A stretch of 49,606 nt of DNA from Anaerolineales bacterium. GTDB taxonomy: Bacteria; Chloroflexota; Anaerolineae; 4572-78; J111. Shown piece after piece: positions 9,010 through 16,865 of this stretch (its first letter is position 1; each line of letters starts with the position of its first letter). Under the pieces are notes generated by a model. The model saw only the letters and a list, made by a program, of their open reading frames with translations. It was not told where the DNA came from and made no database searches. The stretch spans positions 1-49,606 of the forward strand of contig JACKAT010000041.1 of the NCBI GenBank assembly GCA_020634935.1, in the 5' to 3' direction. Made by a program: the position numbers and the translations under genes.

Positions 9010-9822
9010 CTAATTAATCAACGTCCCAAAACTCACCATTTGCCCTTTTAATACCGCCTCGACATTACCCGCTTCCTCGGCGGACATAATCATGGCTTGC
9101 ATAGGCGGCATCGCCAGCGTTAGCCGGTACATATCCCGAACTTTGGTAAACATGCCACCCGTGACATCCGTACCGTGCGAGCCGCCGAGCATCGTCTCAA
9201 CCTCCTCCCAATTGGTCCGGTCGATATCCTCAATTAGCTCCGCGTCCGGATTGATGTTAGGATCGGCTTTGTACACGCCATCGACCTGCCCGGCCAGGAT
9301 AATGCGGCTGGGGGTCAACTCGCGGGCCAGATTGTCAAACAGCACCTCCGTCGAGACAATACTCATGCCCTGCGCCGCATCAACGCTGACATCGCCGTAA
9401 ATCACCGGCACCAAATCGTGCTTGAGCGCTTCCTTCAAGGGGAAGGTCTCAAAGTACATCAACTGCTCGCCGCGGGTGCGGGTACTGGCCGAGGGTTGGA
9501 AACGGATGGCCGGAACGCCAACCCGGCGCAGCGCGTTGACCACGATATGGTTAAGTTCGGCGGCGGCGTGGGCGACTTCGGCGAAACCCAGCCAGCTATC
9601 CGGCCCAACCGCCCCTTTATGGGTTTGATAGCGAGCGGCCACCTCATGCCCAAACGAACCTGAGCCATGCCCGATGATCAACCGCAGATCGTCGCCCCGT
9701 TCGGTGAATGCGTTTTTTATCTCCTGGGCTAACCGCTCGATCACATCCAGCCGGGCCGTAAACGGCTGGGTTTTATCGGTAATGACCGACCCGCCCAATT
9801 TTAGCAGAATTAATTCAGACAA
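9010..9822 (-). CDS. Isopentenyl phosphate kinase
   Basis: This amino-acid-kinase-fold protein phosphorylates isopentenyl phosphate to isopentenyl diphosphate in the alternative mevalonate route. Visible motifs are LKLGGSVITDK near the N-terminus (ATP phosphates), GHGSGSFGH at 51-59 with the His typical of IPKs, VPVIYGDVSVD, and GGMFTKV near the C-terminus. Its length of about 270 residues fits the family. The GTG at 9831 overlaps the only Shine-Dalgarno (AGGAG), so the TTG at 9822 with AGGAG eight bases upstream is the better start. Other mevalonate genes are not in the window. A glutamate 5-kinase or other amino-acid kinase is less likely because of the GHGxGSFGH motif. Confidence 0.85.
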   Translation of the reverse strand: MSELILLKLGGSVITDKTQPFTARLDVIERLAQEIKNAFTERGDDLRLIIGHGSGSFGHEVAARYQTHKGAVGPDSWLGFAEVAHAAAELNHIVVNALRRVGVPAIRFQPSASTRTRGEQLMYFETFPLKEALKHDLVPVIYGDVSVDAAQGMSIVSTEVLFDNLARELTPSRIILAGQVDGVYKADPNINPDAELIEDIDRTNWEEVETMLGGSHGTDVTGGMFTKVRDMYRLTLAMPPMQAMIMSAEEAGNVEAVLKGQMVSFGTLIN

Positions 9823-9924
9823 GATATGCACTCCTGTTAGAAATTTCGATTAGCAGGCAATTTTACTGCAAACCCTCGGTTTTGGGGAATCGATCAAAAA
9901 CGCAATTGGGGTTTATTAACCAGT

Positions 9925-9954
9925 TTGGCAACCTCTCCCAAAATTTGCTATAAT
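9925..9954 (+). promoter_or_regulatory. Strong sigma70-type promoter for the moa operon
   Basis: TTGGCA (9925-9930), an 18-bp spacer and a perfect TATAAT (9949-9954) lie 29 bp before the moaC ATG. AAGGA at 9972-9976 provides the ribosome site. This is the best promoter match in the window. Confidence 0.7.
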
Positions 9955-9983
9955 TCTCACAAACTAAGGATAAGGACAAATCA

Positions 9984-10472
9984 ATGCCCCTGACCCATTT
10001 CGATGACCAAGGCCGCGCCCACATGGTTGATGTCGGCCATAAAGCGGACACCCCGCGGGAAGCCGTGGCCAAAGGGCGAGTGCGGTTAAAGCCGGAAACT
10101 CTGGCGCTAATTCGTGAGGGGGGCATCAAAAAAGGCGATGTCCTGGCCGTCGCTCAAATCGCCGGTATCATGGCCGCCAAGCGAACGCACGAGTTGATAC
10201 CGATGTGCCACCCGCTGATGCTGACCCACGTAAGCCTCCAGTTTGAAACCCAACCGGCCGATGACCCCCACGGGCTGGCTGCCATCGAGATTAGCGCCAC
10301 CGTCCGCACCACCGGTAAAACCGGCGTCGAGATGGAAGCGCTAACCGCCGTCAGCGTAGCCGGCCTGACCATTTATGATATGTGTAAAGCCGTGGATCGA
10401 GCGATGCAAATCGACGCCATTCGCCTGGCGAAGAAAAGCGGCGGCAAAAGCGGCGACATCGTTCTGGAGTAG
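9984..10472 (+). CDS. moaC: Cyclic pyranopterin monophosphate synthase MoaC
   Basis: MoaC converts the MoaA product (3',8-cyclo-7,8-dihydro-GTP) to cyclic pyranopterin monophosphate in molybdenum cofactor synthesis. The 162-residue protein is full length and shows the signature AGIMAAKRTHELIPMCHPL (about 55-73), then TGVEMEALTAVSVAGLTIYD and MCKAVDR with the catalytic Asp/Lys region. It starts seven bases after AAGGA. The fused moaD-moaE gene follows four bases after its stop, so the two form an operon. MoaA, MoaB/MogA and MoeA are not in the window. Confidence 0.95.
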   Translation: MPLTHFDDQGRAHMVDVGHKADTPREAVAKGRVRLKPETLALIREGGIKKGDVLAVAQIAGIMAAKRTHELIPMCHPLMLTHVSLQFETQPADDPHGLAAIEISATVRTTGKTGVEMEALTAVSVAGLTIYDMCKAVDRAMQIDAIRLAKKSGGKSGDIVLE

Positions 10473-10476
10473 ATTT

Positions 10477-11178
10477 ATGAGAGTAACGGTTAAATTATTT
10501 GCCCGGTTACGGGAATTGACCGGCGCCGGCAGCCTGGATCGGACGCTAGCCGAAAAAGCCACCATTGCCGATTTGATCGAATCCTTACAGCAAGAGTTTC
10601 CTAAATTGGCCGAGGCCGCGCCCAAAACCATTATCTCGGTCAATCAGGAATTTGCCGATCTCAGCACCCCTCTGGCCGAAGGGGATGAGGTGGCCCTATT
10701 TCCCCCGGTCAGCGGCGGCAGCGGGACCGAGCCGGCGAAATTCGCCATCACCTTCGATCCAATTAGCCTGGACGAAATGGCCGCTCGCGTCGTTAAACCG
10801 GAGACCGGCGCGGTGGCCGTCTTTGGCGGGGTGGTGCGCAATGTCTCGGCCGGCAAGGATGTCGAGCGGCTGGAGTACGAAGCTTATGAAGAGATGGCCG
10901 TAGCCAAGTTAAAACAGGTCGCCGCCGAAGCGCGCCAGCAGTGGCCCAAGATTGTCGATATCGCCATTGTCCAGCGTATCGGCCGGCTCGAAGTGGGCGA
11001 AAACGCCGTGGTCGTGGCCGTCTCCAGCCCGCACCGGGGCGATGGCTGTTTTGAGGCTTGCGCTTACGCCATTAATCGCCTTAAGGAAATTGTCCCTATC
11101 TGGAAAAAAGAATTTGGCCCCGCTGGAGACGAGTGGATTGAGGGGGATTACTTGCCTTCAACGGCGGATGCTCAGTAA
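10477..11178 (+). CDS. Fused molybdopterin synthase MoaD-MoaE
   Basis: The start is the ATG at 10477, where MRVTVKLFARLRELTG matches MoaD; an upstream in-frame ATG lies inside moaC. Residues 1-81 are MoaD, a ubiquitin-fold sulfur carrier ending in PPVSGG. Residues from about 88 to 225 are MoaE, with FGGVVRN, YEAYEEMA, RIGRLEVGE, SSPHRGDG and the catalytic lysines in RLKEIVPIWKKEFG (K203, K210). Molybdopterin synthase adds two sulfurs to cPMP from a MoaD C-terminal thiocarboxylate. Here Gly80-Gly81 are internal, so cleavage after Gly81 or a separate MoaD would be needed, as discussed for mycobacterial MoaX. The gene lies four bases behind moaC. Confidence 0.92.
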   Translation: MRVTVKLFARLRELTGAGSLDRTLAEKATIADLIESLQQEFPKLAEAAPKTIISVNQEFADLSTPLAEGDEVALFPPVSGGSGTEPAKFAITFDPISLDEMAARVVKPETGAVAVFGGVVRNVSAGKDVERLEYEAYEEMAVAKLKQVAAEARQQWPKIVDIAIVQRIGRLEVGENAVVVAVSSPHRGDGCFEACAYAINRLKEIVPIWKKEFGPAGDEWIEGDYLPSTADAQ

Positions 11179-11202
11179 ATCTGAATCAATAGAGAGAAAG
11201 TT

Positions 11203-11904
11203 ATGCAACCCATTACCGTGGCTGAAACCGGCCTGAACCTGACCTTTAAGAACAAAGCCTTGTTACAACGCGCCCTAACCCATCGCTCTTACCTTAACGA
11301 AAACCCGGATTATCCCCTGGAAGATAATGAACGGCTGGAATTTTTAGGGGATGCCATTTTAGATTTCATTATCGGCGAGTATCTCTATCATCGCTTCCCG
11401 GAGATGGCCGAAGGCCGGCTGACCAATCTTCGTTCGGCGCTGGTGCGAACCGAGCGGCTGGCCTACTTTGCCGGGTTGATTAATTTAGGCGATTATCTGT
11501 ATCTGGGCCACGGCGAAGATGAAAGCGGCGGCCGGCAGCGCGCCGCCATTCTATGCGATGCCTTTGAAGCGCTTATTGGCGCACTATACTTAGACAAAGG
11601 CACCGAACTAACCCGCGACTTTGTTTATAACCTCATTGAGCCAAGTTTGGAAGAAATCTTAAACTCTGATTCGGAGAAAGATGCCAAAAGCCAGCTTCAA
11701 GAGGTGGCCCAGAGCCATTACCAATTGACCCCCACCTACCGCACCGTTAATGAGGAAGGGCCGGACCACGCCAAAGAGTTTACCGTTGAAGCCATGATTG
11801 GCGAGCAAGTTTACGGCCGGGGCAAGGGCTACAGCAAACAGACCGCCGCTCAGGCTGCCGCCCAGCGCGCGCTCGATGCACTGCGCCAGGAGTTAGGCAT
11901 TTAG
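11203..11904 (+). CDS. rnc: Ribonuclease III
   Basis: Rnc cleaves double-stranded RNA, notably in rRNA precursor processing. The 233-residue protein has the nuclease signature ERLEFLGDAIL at 43-53, a second acidic cluster DAFEALIGALYLD around 115-127, and a C-terminal dsRNA-binding domain (about 163-230: KSQLQE, GPDHAKEFTVE, GKGYSKQTAAQAAAQRAL). The length is typical. AGAGAGAAAG precedes the ATG, which lies 24 bp after moaDE, so it may be co-transcribed with moa. A strong inverted repeat follows at 11924-11970. Confidence 0.95.
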   Translation: MQPITVAETGLNLTFKNKALLQRALTHRSYLNENPDYPLEDNERLEFLGDAILDFIIGEYLYHRFPEMAEGRLTNLRSALVRTERLAYFAGLINLGDYLYLGHGEDESGGRQRAAILCDAFEALIGALYLDKGTELTRDFVYNLIEPSLEEILNSDSEKDAKSQLQEVAQSHYQLTPTYRTVNEEGPDHAKEFTVEAMIGEQVYGRGKGYSKQTAAQAAAQRALDALRQELGI

Positions 11905-11923
11905 GCTCCAAGGCCATCAAAAT

Positions 11924-12180
11924 AAACTTTGACGCTCCCTTGAAAATACAGTCTTGGAGCGTCAAAGTTTACTTTGACCTGACCTCAGTATGACAAAGCC
12001 AGCTTTGTCGCTCCTATATTTTCATTCCCGGTCTCGTCTCATCTGAGACTATCGTACTCCCTTGAAAATAGCGATCCGGAGCGTCAAAGTTTACTTTGAC
12101 CCTGCCTGAATGACAAAGCCAGCTTTGTCGCTCCCGTAAATTTTCATTGTCGTTGCCGTACCGCAGTTTCTGTTGCACTC
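11924..12180. repeat. Two direct copies of a palindrome-rich element between convergent rnc and rlmI
   Basis: Copies at about 11936-12030 and 12057-12150 share CTCCCTTGAAAATA, GGAGCGTCAAAG-TTTACTTTGAC (an inverted repeat), GACAAAG-CCAG-CTTTGTC (a second hairpin) and TTTTCATT. A further 15-bp perfect pair, AAACTTTGACGCTCC at 11924-11938 and GGAGCGTCAAAGTTT at 11956-11970, could fold into a stem ending rnc transcripts, though without a T-run. A related copy lies at 43908-43978. Confidence 0.75.
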
Positions 12181-12192
12181 CCTAAAAATTAG

Positions 12193-13386
12193 CTACCAAA
12201 CCCGGCAAACCAATCCTTTTAAATACGCTGATTCCGGACAGGTGAGTAAAACGGGATGATCGGAGCCTTGCGACAACCGCTCGATGATCTGAACCGTCCG
12301 GCCCGCGTCGAGCGATGCCCCAAAGAGGATTTTCTGAAACAGATCCGAGCTAACTACCCCGGAGCAAGAAAACGTTATCAAAATACCACCCCGTTTGAGG
12401 AGTTTCATTGCCAGCAAATTGATATCTTTATAACCGTGAGACGCTTTCTCCACGTTGCGTTTGCTGTGGGCAAACTTAGGGGGGTCCAAGATGATCACAT
12501 CGAATTTCCAGCCGGCTTCCCGATAGGCCCGCAGCACATCAAACACATCGGCGGCCGAGTAAACATCTTCACGCCCGCTGAAGCCGTTGCGCAGCATGTT
12601 ATTTTCAGCAATCTGCAAAGCTCGCTCCGACGAGTCGATATTGATGACCCGGGTGGCTCCGGCGCGAGCCGCATAGACGGAAAACGCCCCGGTATAGGCA
12701 AACGCGTTCAACACCTCTTTTCCGGCAAAATATTTGCTGGCCCTCATCCGATTTTCGCGCTGATCCAGATAAAAGCCGGTCTTATGGCCCAATTTGACAT
12801 CGACCTGAAAGGTCAAGCCATTTTCCACAATCTCAATCAAATCGGGTGGAACCTCGCCCCAAACCGGCCCGGTTACCGGCACCAACCCCTCCTTTTCGCG
12901 GCTGTCGCTGTCGCTGCGCTCATAGATGCCTTGCGGTTCCACCAAATCCAGCAGGGTATTGAGGATAAATTTGCGATTCTTCTCCGCCGCCAGCGACAGA
13001 AACTGCACCACTAACCAAGTACCGTATAAATCGGCAATAAACCCCGGCACCCCATCCGCCTCGGAGTAGACCAGCCGGTAGGCGTTGGTACTCTGATCTT
13101 GCTTTAAGGCCAATCGACCCACTACCGCCCGGCTGATCCGCCGCCGCCAGAACTCCTCATCAATCGGATCGTTGGGGTTCCAGGTTAGCAGCCGGACACT
13201 GATTTGCGACTTTTCATTATAAATACCACGAGCGATAAAGCGGGCTTTGCTGTTCCAGACATCAACCACATCGCCGCTCTCTGGATTACCTTCCAGCCGG
13301 CTGATGGCCCCCGAAAAAAGCCAGGGGTGCTTATTCAAAACGGATTTTTCTCGATCTTTTTTTAGAATAACTTGTTTAGTGATCAT
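12193..13386 (-). CDS. RlmI-type 23S rRNA (cytosine-C5)-methyltransferase
   Basis: This 397-residue class I SAM-dependent methyltransferase has an N-terminal PUA-like domain (1-75; LKKDREKSVLNKHPWLFSGAI). A central part contains HKTGFYLDQRENR (201-213), followed by SAM-binding NAFAYTGAFSVYAA (227-240) and IDSSERAL. The catalytic DPPKFA is at 301-306 and Cys341 lies in FSCSGVVS. This is the RlmI/YccW architecture; RlmI modifies C1962 of E. coli 23S rRNA to m5C. It is convergent with rnc. The gene stands alone with a long upstream region. An RlmK/L-like variant is possible but less likely. Confidence 0.88.
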   Translation of the reverse strand: MITKQVILKKDREKSVLNKHPWLFSGAISRLEGNPESGDVVDVWNSKARFIARGIYNEKSQISVRLLTWNPNDPIDEEFWRRRISRAVVGRLALKQDQSTNAYRLVYSEADGVPGFIADLYGTWLVVQFLSLAAEKNRKFILNTLLDLVEPQGIYERSDSDSREKEGLVPVTGPVWGEVPPDLIEIVENGLTFQVDVKLGHKTGFYLDQRENRMRASKYFAGKEVLNAFAYTGAFSVYAARAGATRVINIDSSERALQIAENNMLRNGFSGREDVYSAADVFDVLRAYREAGWKFDVIILDPPKFAHSKRNVEKASHGYKDINLLAMKLLKRGGILITFSCSGVVSSDLFQKILFGASLDAGRTVQIIERLSQGSDHPVLLTCPESAYLKGLVCRVW

Positions 13387-13599
13387 AGGCCCTCGGTGGG
13401 TGCGTGATTAGGGTGGATATCCCCAAGCTGGGTTATTCATTTATCTTAACCGACTGGCTGAAAACAGTCAATTTGTTAAATAAGGCTTCATCTGCTTCAC
13501 GGTTGAGGGCAAAAACCAGGTGGCAGTTACTTTTAAATGAGCGCCTCACCCTTATCTGTTTTCATTAGAAGTTACGCTGTTGGCGATTAGCCCGCCCTA

Positions 13600-13675
13600 A
13601 ATCCTTCCCCCAGGGAGGGACTTGCCTGGTCCTCCCCTCAAAGGGGGGCGTTAGAGGGGGCTAAACCGCTCAACG
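13600..13675. repeat. C/G-rich dispersed intergenic repeat (copy 1)
   Basis: A stretch of CCCTCC/GGGAGG blocks (CCCCCAGGGAGGG, CTCCCCTCAAAGGGGGG, AGAGGGGGCTAAA) resembles 14972-15047 downstream of the stress operon. It can form C-rich/G-rich hairpins. No gene is seen between 13387 and 13796. Confidence 0.45.
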
Positions 13676-13796
13676 GCGCAAGTCATATTCATTAGAGTTA
13701 TTAAAATATAGCTCTTATGGTTTTGGGGAACTTATTCCAGTGGGTATAGGTAAACATCTTCAGTAATGGTATCCTAAAGGCGAGACGGTTAGGTCC

Positions 13797-13876
13797 AGAC
13801 CTGATAGAGTATTTAACATTATATGATGATGATGTTGAAGATGCCGGAAATCGGTCTCTATCAGGTCTTATTTTTT
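13797..13876 (+). terminator. Perfect 13-bp stem with T-run: terminator or end of a small RNA
   Basis: AGACCTGATAGAG (13797-13809) pairs perfectly with CTCTATCAGGTCT (13856-13868) around a 46-nt loop, followed by a run of six T at 13871-13876. No plus-strand gene lies upstream (rlmI is divergent), so this may terminate a small RNA starting near 13700-13790 or act as an attenuator for the stress operon. Confidence 0.5.
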
Positions 13877-13893
13877 AAACATCTTATTTAGCT

Positions 13894-14025
13894 TAGACGT
13901 TACCCAGTTCAAAAGGTGACAGTCACTTAGGTGCGATAAATCGATCTGTTTGGGCTAAACGGGCGTTCATTCTCGGCCAAAAGTGACTGTCACCGGGTTC
14001 GTTTCACCCAACTGCGTAACTCCTA
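13894..14025 (-). mobile_element. MITE-like inverted-repeat element, copy 1 (132 bp)
   Basis: The ends TAGACGTTACCCAGTT and AACTGCGTAACTCCTA are inverted. Internal arms AGGTGACAGTCACTT and AAGTGACTGTCACC form a second inverted repeat. Flanking pentamers TAGCT and TCGCT match at four of five positions, a degraded target duplication. Its core reads in the opposite direction to copies 2-4. It ends 28 bp before the stress gene at 14054. Confidence 0.8.
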
Positions 14026-14053
14026 TCGCTGTCTTATAGAAAGGAACAAAGCT

Positions 14054-14659
14054 ATGTCAACAACCGTGGTCGCTCTATTTAGAACTTTGGACGACGCTAA
14101 TCGAGGTCTGGACGCCCTGTACCATCATAATATCAGCAACGCTCAAATCAGCGTGATGGCTCGTGAACATACCTTAGAAGTTCTGGCTCATGAAAAAGAA
14201 TTACAACAAGAAGCCTCAGAAGGGGTCATGGCCGGCGCTGTTGGCGGAGCCTCATTCGGGCTGTTTGCCGGGCTTATCGCCGGCATTGGCTCGATGTTCA
14301 TTCCGGGGATTGGTCCGGTTATTGCCGGAAGTACGCTAGCTACGCTGTTGGGAACGACAGCCGCCGGAGCTGGCATCGGGGCGGTGGCCGGGGGCGCTTT
14401 ACTGGGCAGCTTGGTCAAGATGGGCGTCTCTCAGGATGATGCGCCTATTTACGCCGAAGGCGTCAAACGAGGGGGTATTTTAGTCACTGTCGATGTCCCG
14501 CCTGAGCAAGTTGAGGTTGTAACCGACGCCCTGGAGGCAGCCGGAGCGATCAGTATCGACTCCTTACGCGATAAATGGCATGGTGAAGGTTGGCAGCAGT
14601 TCGATAATACCATCGAGCCAACCGCCGCTTACCCCACCTTAACCATTATGTCATTGTAA
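14054..14659 (+). CDS. YflT/GSP17M-like stress protein with glycine-rich membrane hairpin
   Basis: The 201-residue protein begins with a ferredoxin-like N-terminus (TTVVALFRTLDDANRGLDALYHHNI) typical of heat-induced stress YflT / general stress 17M proteins. A glycine/alanine-rich hydrophobic stretch follows (about 60-125; GAVGGASFGLFAGLIAGIG, GAGIGAVAGGALLGSL). The C-terminal half repeats a similar fold (GVKRGGILVTVDVPPEQVEVVTDALEAAGA). This places it at the membrane in a stress role inferred from the family. AAAGGA precedes the ATG. The GlsB-like gene follows after 14 bp, forming a two-gene operon. Its promoter must lie in or upstream of the adjoining MITE. Confidence 0.7.
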   Translation: MSTTVVALFRTLDDANRGLDALYHHNISNAQISVMAREHTLEVLAHEKELQQEASEGVMAGAVGGASFGLFAGLIAGIGSMFIPGIGPVIAGSTLATLLGTTAAGAGIGAVAGGALLGSLVKMGVSQDDAPIYAEGVKRGGILVTVDVPPEQVEVVTDALEAAGAISIDSLRDKWHGEGWQQFDNTIEPTAAYPTLTIMSL

Positions 14660-14673
14660 GTGCGAGGTCCTCA

Positions 14674-14958
14674 ATGACTATTCTCGATTTTATTTTGTTA
14701 GTCATCATCGCGGCTGTCTGTGGCAGTATCGGTCAGGCGATAGCCGGTTATTCCTTGGGCGGCTGTCTGGTTTCCGCCGTCGTTGGGTTTATTGGCGCCC
14801 TGCTGGGAATGTGGGTAGCTCGGCTGTTGGGCTTACCGGTCTTTTTCTCTATCTCATTAGGCAGCCAGGATTTTCCTATCATCTGGTCGATTATCGGCTC
14901 TGCCTTATTCGCCATTATAATTGGCCTGCTAACGAGAAGGCGCGGCCGGTTGATTTAA
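14674..14958 (+). CDS. GlsB/YeaQ/YmgE-family stress membrane protein
   Basis: This 94-residue protein has three hydrophobic segments (FILLVIIAAVCGSIGQAIAG, LVSAVVGFIGALLGMWVARLL, and IIWSIIGSALFAIIIGLL) and a basic tail (TRRRGRLI). These are the features of the transglycosylase-associated/GlsB family of small stress-induced inner-membrane proteins. GCGAGG lies upstream of the ATG. It sits 14 bp behind the YflT-like gene and is probably co-expressed with it. Molecular function is not established for the family. Confidence 0.85.
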   Translation: MTILDFILLVIIAAVCGSIGQAIAGYSLGGCLVSAVVGFIGALLGMWVARLLGLPVFFSISLGSQDFPIIWSIIGSALFAIIIGLLTRRRGRLI

Positions 14959-14971
14959 TCCGTGTAAAACG

Positions 14972-15047
14972 TTAGCCCCCCTACCCCCCAGAGAGCGGAA
15001 TTTGACGTCTTTCTCCCCCCTTTGGGGGGGGCCAGGGGGGCTTATCT
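14972..15047. repeat. C/G-rich dispersed intergenic repeat (copy 2), possible terminator
   Basis: CTCCCCCCTTTGGGGGGG is a compact hairpin followed by CCAGGGGGGCTTAT, 50-90 bp after the GlsB-like stop. It resembles 13600-13675. It may end the stress operon transcript. Confidence 0.4.
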
Positions 15048-15128
15048 TAATGACATTGAGTAGCGAGTTGGTGAGTCAGCGTATCTTGGCCAGTTGTCCG
15101 GGCCACAACCGCTTCAACGCCACAAACG

Positions 15129-16007
15129 CTACTCCTGCCCGTTCAACATCTCATCAGGCATCAAGTCTAAGCTGCCATTGGATGAGCCATTGGTATAGGC
15201 GCCGTTGGTCGAGGTGGTTTCCGGGGCGGCGGCGGCGGGGGCCGGCTCCGGGGCGGCGGCGGCTTCCGCCGGGGCATCGGTCGCCGGGGCCGTTTCTGCT
15301 TCCTCTTCCTCAGCGGCGTTACGGCGAGCCACAACCTCAAAACCCCACTTTTCCAGCTTCACCGTCAGTTTATTATTAAACCTAAAATTCAACAGATAGA
15401 CCACCGCCCCTTGCAGTAGATCATACATTTCCAGCGTGATAGCGTTGCTGATGGTCGCCCCGTCTTCACGCCGGGCCTGGGCCAGCGACCGCACTTTGAG
15501 CTGTCGTTGCAGTTCATCGCGGATCTCGATCACCTCGGCCAGCGGCGGGCTGGTAAACCGCTCTTCTTCCGGGCGGCTTTGTTCTTTGGCAATATATTTA
15601 TCAAGCACCTTTAGATGCTCCTGGCGATTGCGGGGGAGTAAAATGTTTTTGGTTGAACTTTTGGAGGGGAAGCCCCAGGCTTTGGCCTTGGCCGGCGAAT
15701 GGGGGTAGGCGGCATCGATGGTTTTGCGGATATGGCGTACGCAGCGGGTTAACGCTTGATCCAACTGCTCGACTTCCTCGGCGGCTTCGGCCCGCTGCGA
15801 CTCGCCTTCGGAACGGTCCTCGTCGCTGGCGTTCCACTGATCATACAGTTCAATCAGCCGGGGGGTTTGCGGCAGCCGCTCTTCCGGCGGCCGGCTTAAC
15901 TCGTAATCCAGACAAGACCGGGTTGATAAGACAATTTCAAAGGGTTTATGTTTAGGGGGCAGGTTAAGCTGAAGGTCACTGAAGGTATCAAACTTCGCAG
16001 TAAACAT
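15129..16007 (-). CDS. Hypothetical protein with disordered Ala/Pro/Glu-rich C-terminus
   Basis: I do not recognise this 292-residue soluble protein. Residues 1-210 are mixed charged and helical (PPEERLPQTPRLIELYDQW, a region around KTIDAAYPHSP, LKVLDKYIAKEQSRPEEERF). A short part near 185-230 (ISNAITLEMYDLLQGAVVYLL, NNKLTVKLEKWGFEVV) looks folded. From about 231 it is low-complexity (EEEEAETAPATDAPAEAAAAPEP), ending in Ser/Asn/Gly-rich sequence. There is no signal peptide or membrane helix. AGGAG precedes the ATG, supporting expression. It is a single-gene unit without an informative neighbour. Confidence 0.65.
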   Translation of the reverse strand: MFTAKFDTFSDLQLNLPPKHKPFEIVLSTRSCLDYELSRPPEERLPQTPRLIELYDQWNASDEDRSEGESQRAEAAEEVEQLDQALTRCVRHIRKTIDAAYPHSPAKAKAWGFPSKSSTKNILLPRNRQEHLKVLDKYIAKEQSRPEEERFTSPPLAEVIEIRDELQRQLKVRSLAQARREDGATISNAITLEMYDLLQGAVVYLLNFRFNNKLTVKLEKWGFEVVARRNAAEEEEAETAPATDAPAEAAAAPEPAPAAAAPETTSTNGAYTNGSSNGSLDLMPDEMLNGQE

Positions 16008-16555
16008 AGGTGTTCTCCTGGTAACTAAGTGAAAATGAATTTGGAATTGAAATTAAATGATATGGTTCGGGTATCCCGGTCCTGCCTCTTCGTTATTCAG
16101 TTGTATGTTCCAGTATAGCTAACTTATTCTAACTTGTCGAGTCGCGCTGAAAATTTTTGGAGCGGTAAATCGTTAAGCCCTAACCGCATGCGGGAAAAAG
16201 ACCTTTAGGGTTTCCAGAAGGACCTTATCCCGACCTAAATTTGGATATTTAAGGCCAATTCTTGTCAAAATTAGGGCCAAAACTCTAAAGGTCTGGCAGG
16301 GCGGCCACTTGAGTTGTTTAACTCCCGTTACCACCCATCTGGCTCATACCGGGGGTAGGGGGTAGGGCGTAGGGATTAAGGGGATGAAATGCGTTACTTA
16401 TGATGCCCTACGCCTTGCGCCTGGTTCTACCCTACAATAGGGGGAAAGAAGTAAGCCGTCAGGAGTAGGAAGTATTGATTTTATTCTCGCTACTTCTTAC
16501 TTCTTAATCCCTACCCCCAATTTTGCCTCGGCCTTAGCCTTAGCCTCCGGCAACC
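16008..16555. repeat. Gene-free region with two fold-back repeats
   Basis: There are two fold-backs and no convincing gene. GACCTTTAGGGTTT (16200-16213) is inverted against AAACTCTAAAGGTC (16280-16293) with one mismatch. GGGGGTAGGG...GGGATTAAG (16351-16380) is inverted against CTTAATCCCTACCCCC (16503-16518); this second one belongs to the AGTAGGG family also at 21447-21509 and 41596-41669. Confidence 0.55.
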
Positions 16556-16842
16556 CACCGTGATTCCTCGCCCTTTTTTAGTACACCCTCAGCAATCATC
16601 GTGATTCCTCGCCCTTTTTTAGTATACCCTCACGAATCACCGTGATTCCTCACCCTTTTTTAGTATACCCCCAGCAATCACCGTGATTCCTCACCCTTTT
16701 TTAGTATACCCCCAGGAATCACCGTGATTCCTCGCCCTTTTTTAGTATACCCTCACGAATCACCGTGATTCCTCGCCCTTTTTTAGTATACCCTCACGAA
16801 TCACCGTGATTCCTCACCCTTTTTTAATATACCCTCAGCAAT
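16556..16842 (+). repeat. Tandem array of seven 41-bp units
   Basis: Exactly seven units of 41 bp (287 bp) begin with CACCGTGATTCCTC and continue CCTTTTTTAG, TATACCC and CAGCAAT/CACGAAT. The GTGATTCC cores start 41 bp apart from 16560 to 16806. A few positions vary (CTCG/CTCA, CAGCAAT/CACGAAT). There are no unique spacers. The array abuts the truncated transposase. Confidence 0.9.
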
Positions 16843-16865
16843 CACCGCCGGGCGGCATAACGAAC

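Noticed and set aside
12256..13014. 252-codon plus-strand frame
   Set aside because: It is antisense to the clear RlmI-type methyltransferase and its product looks like no folded protein.
16556..16842. CRISPR array
   Set aside because: The units are contiguous with no unique spacers; it is a plain tandem repeat.
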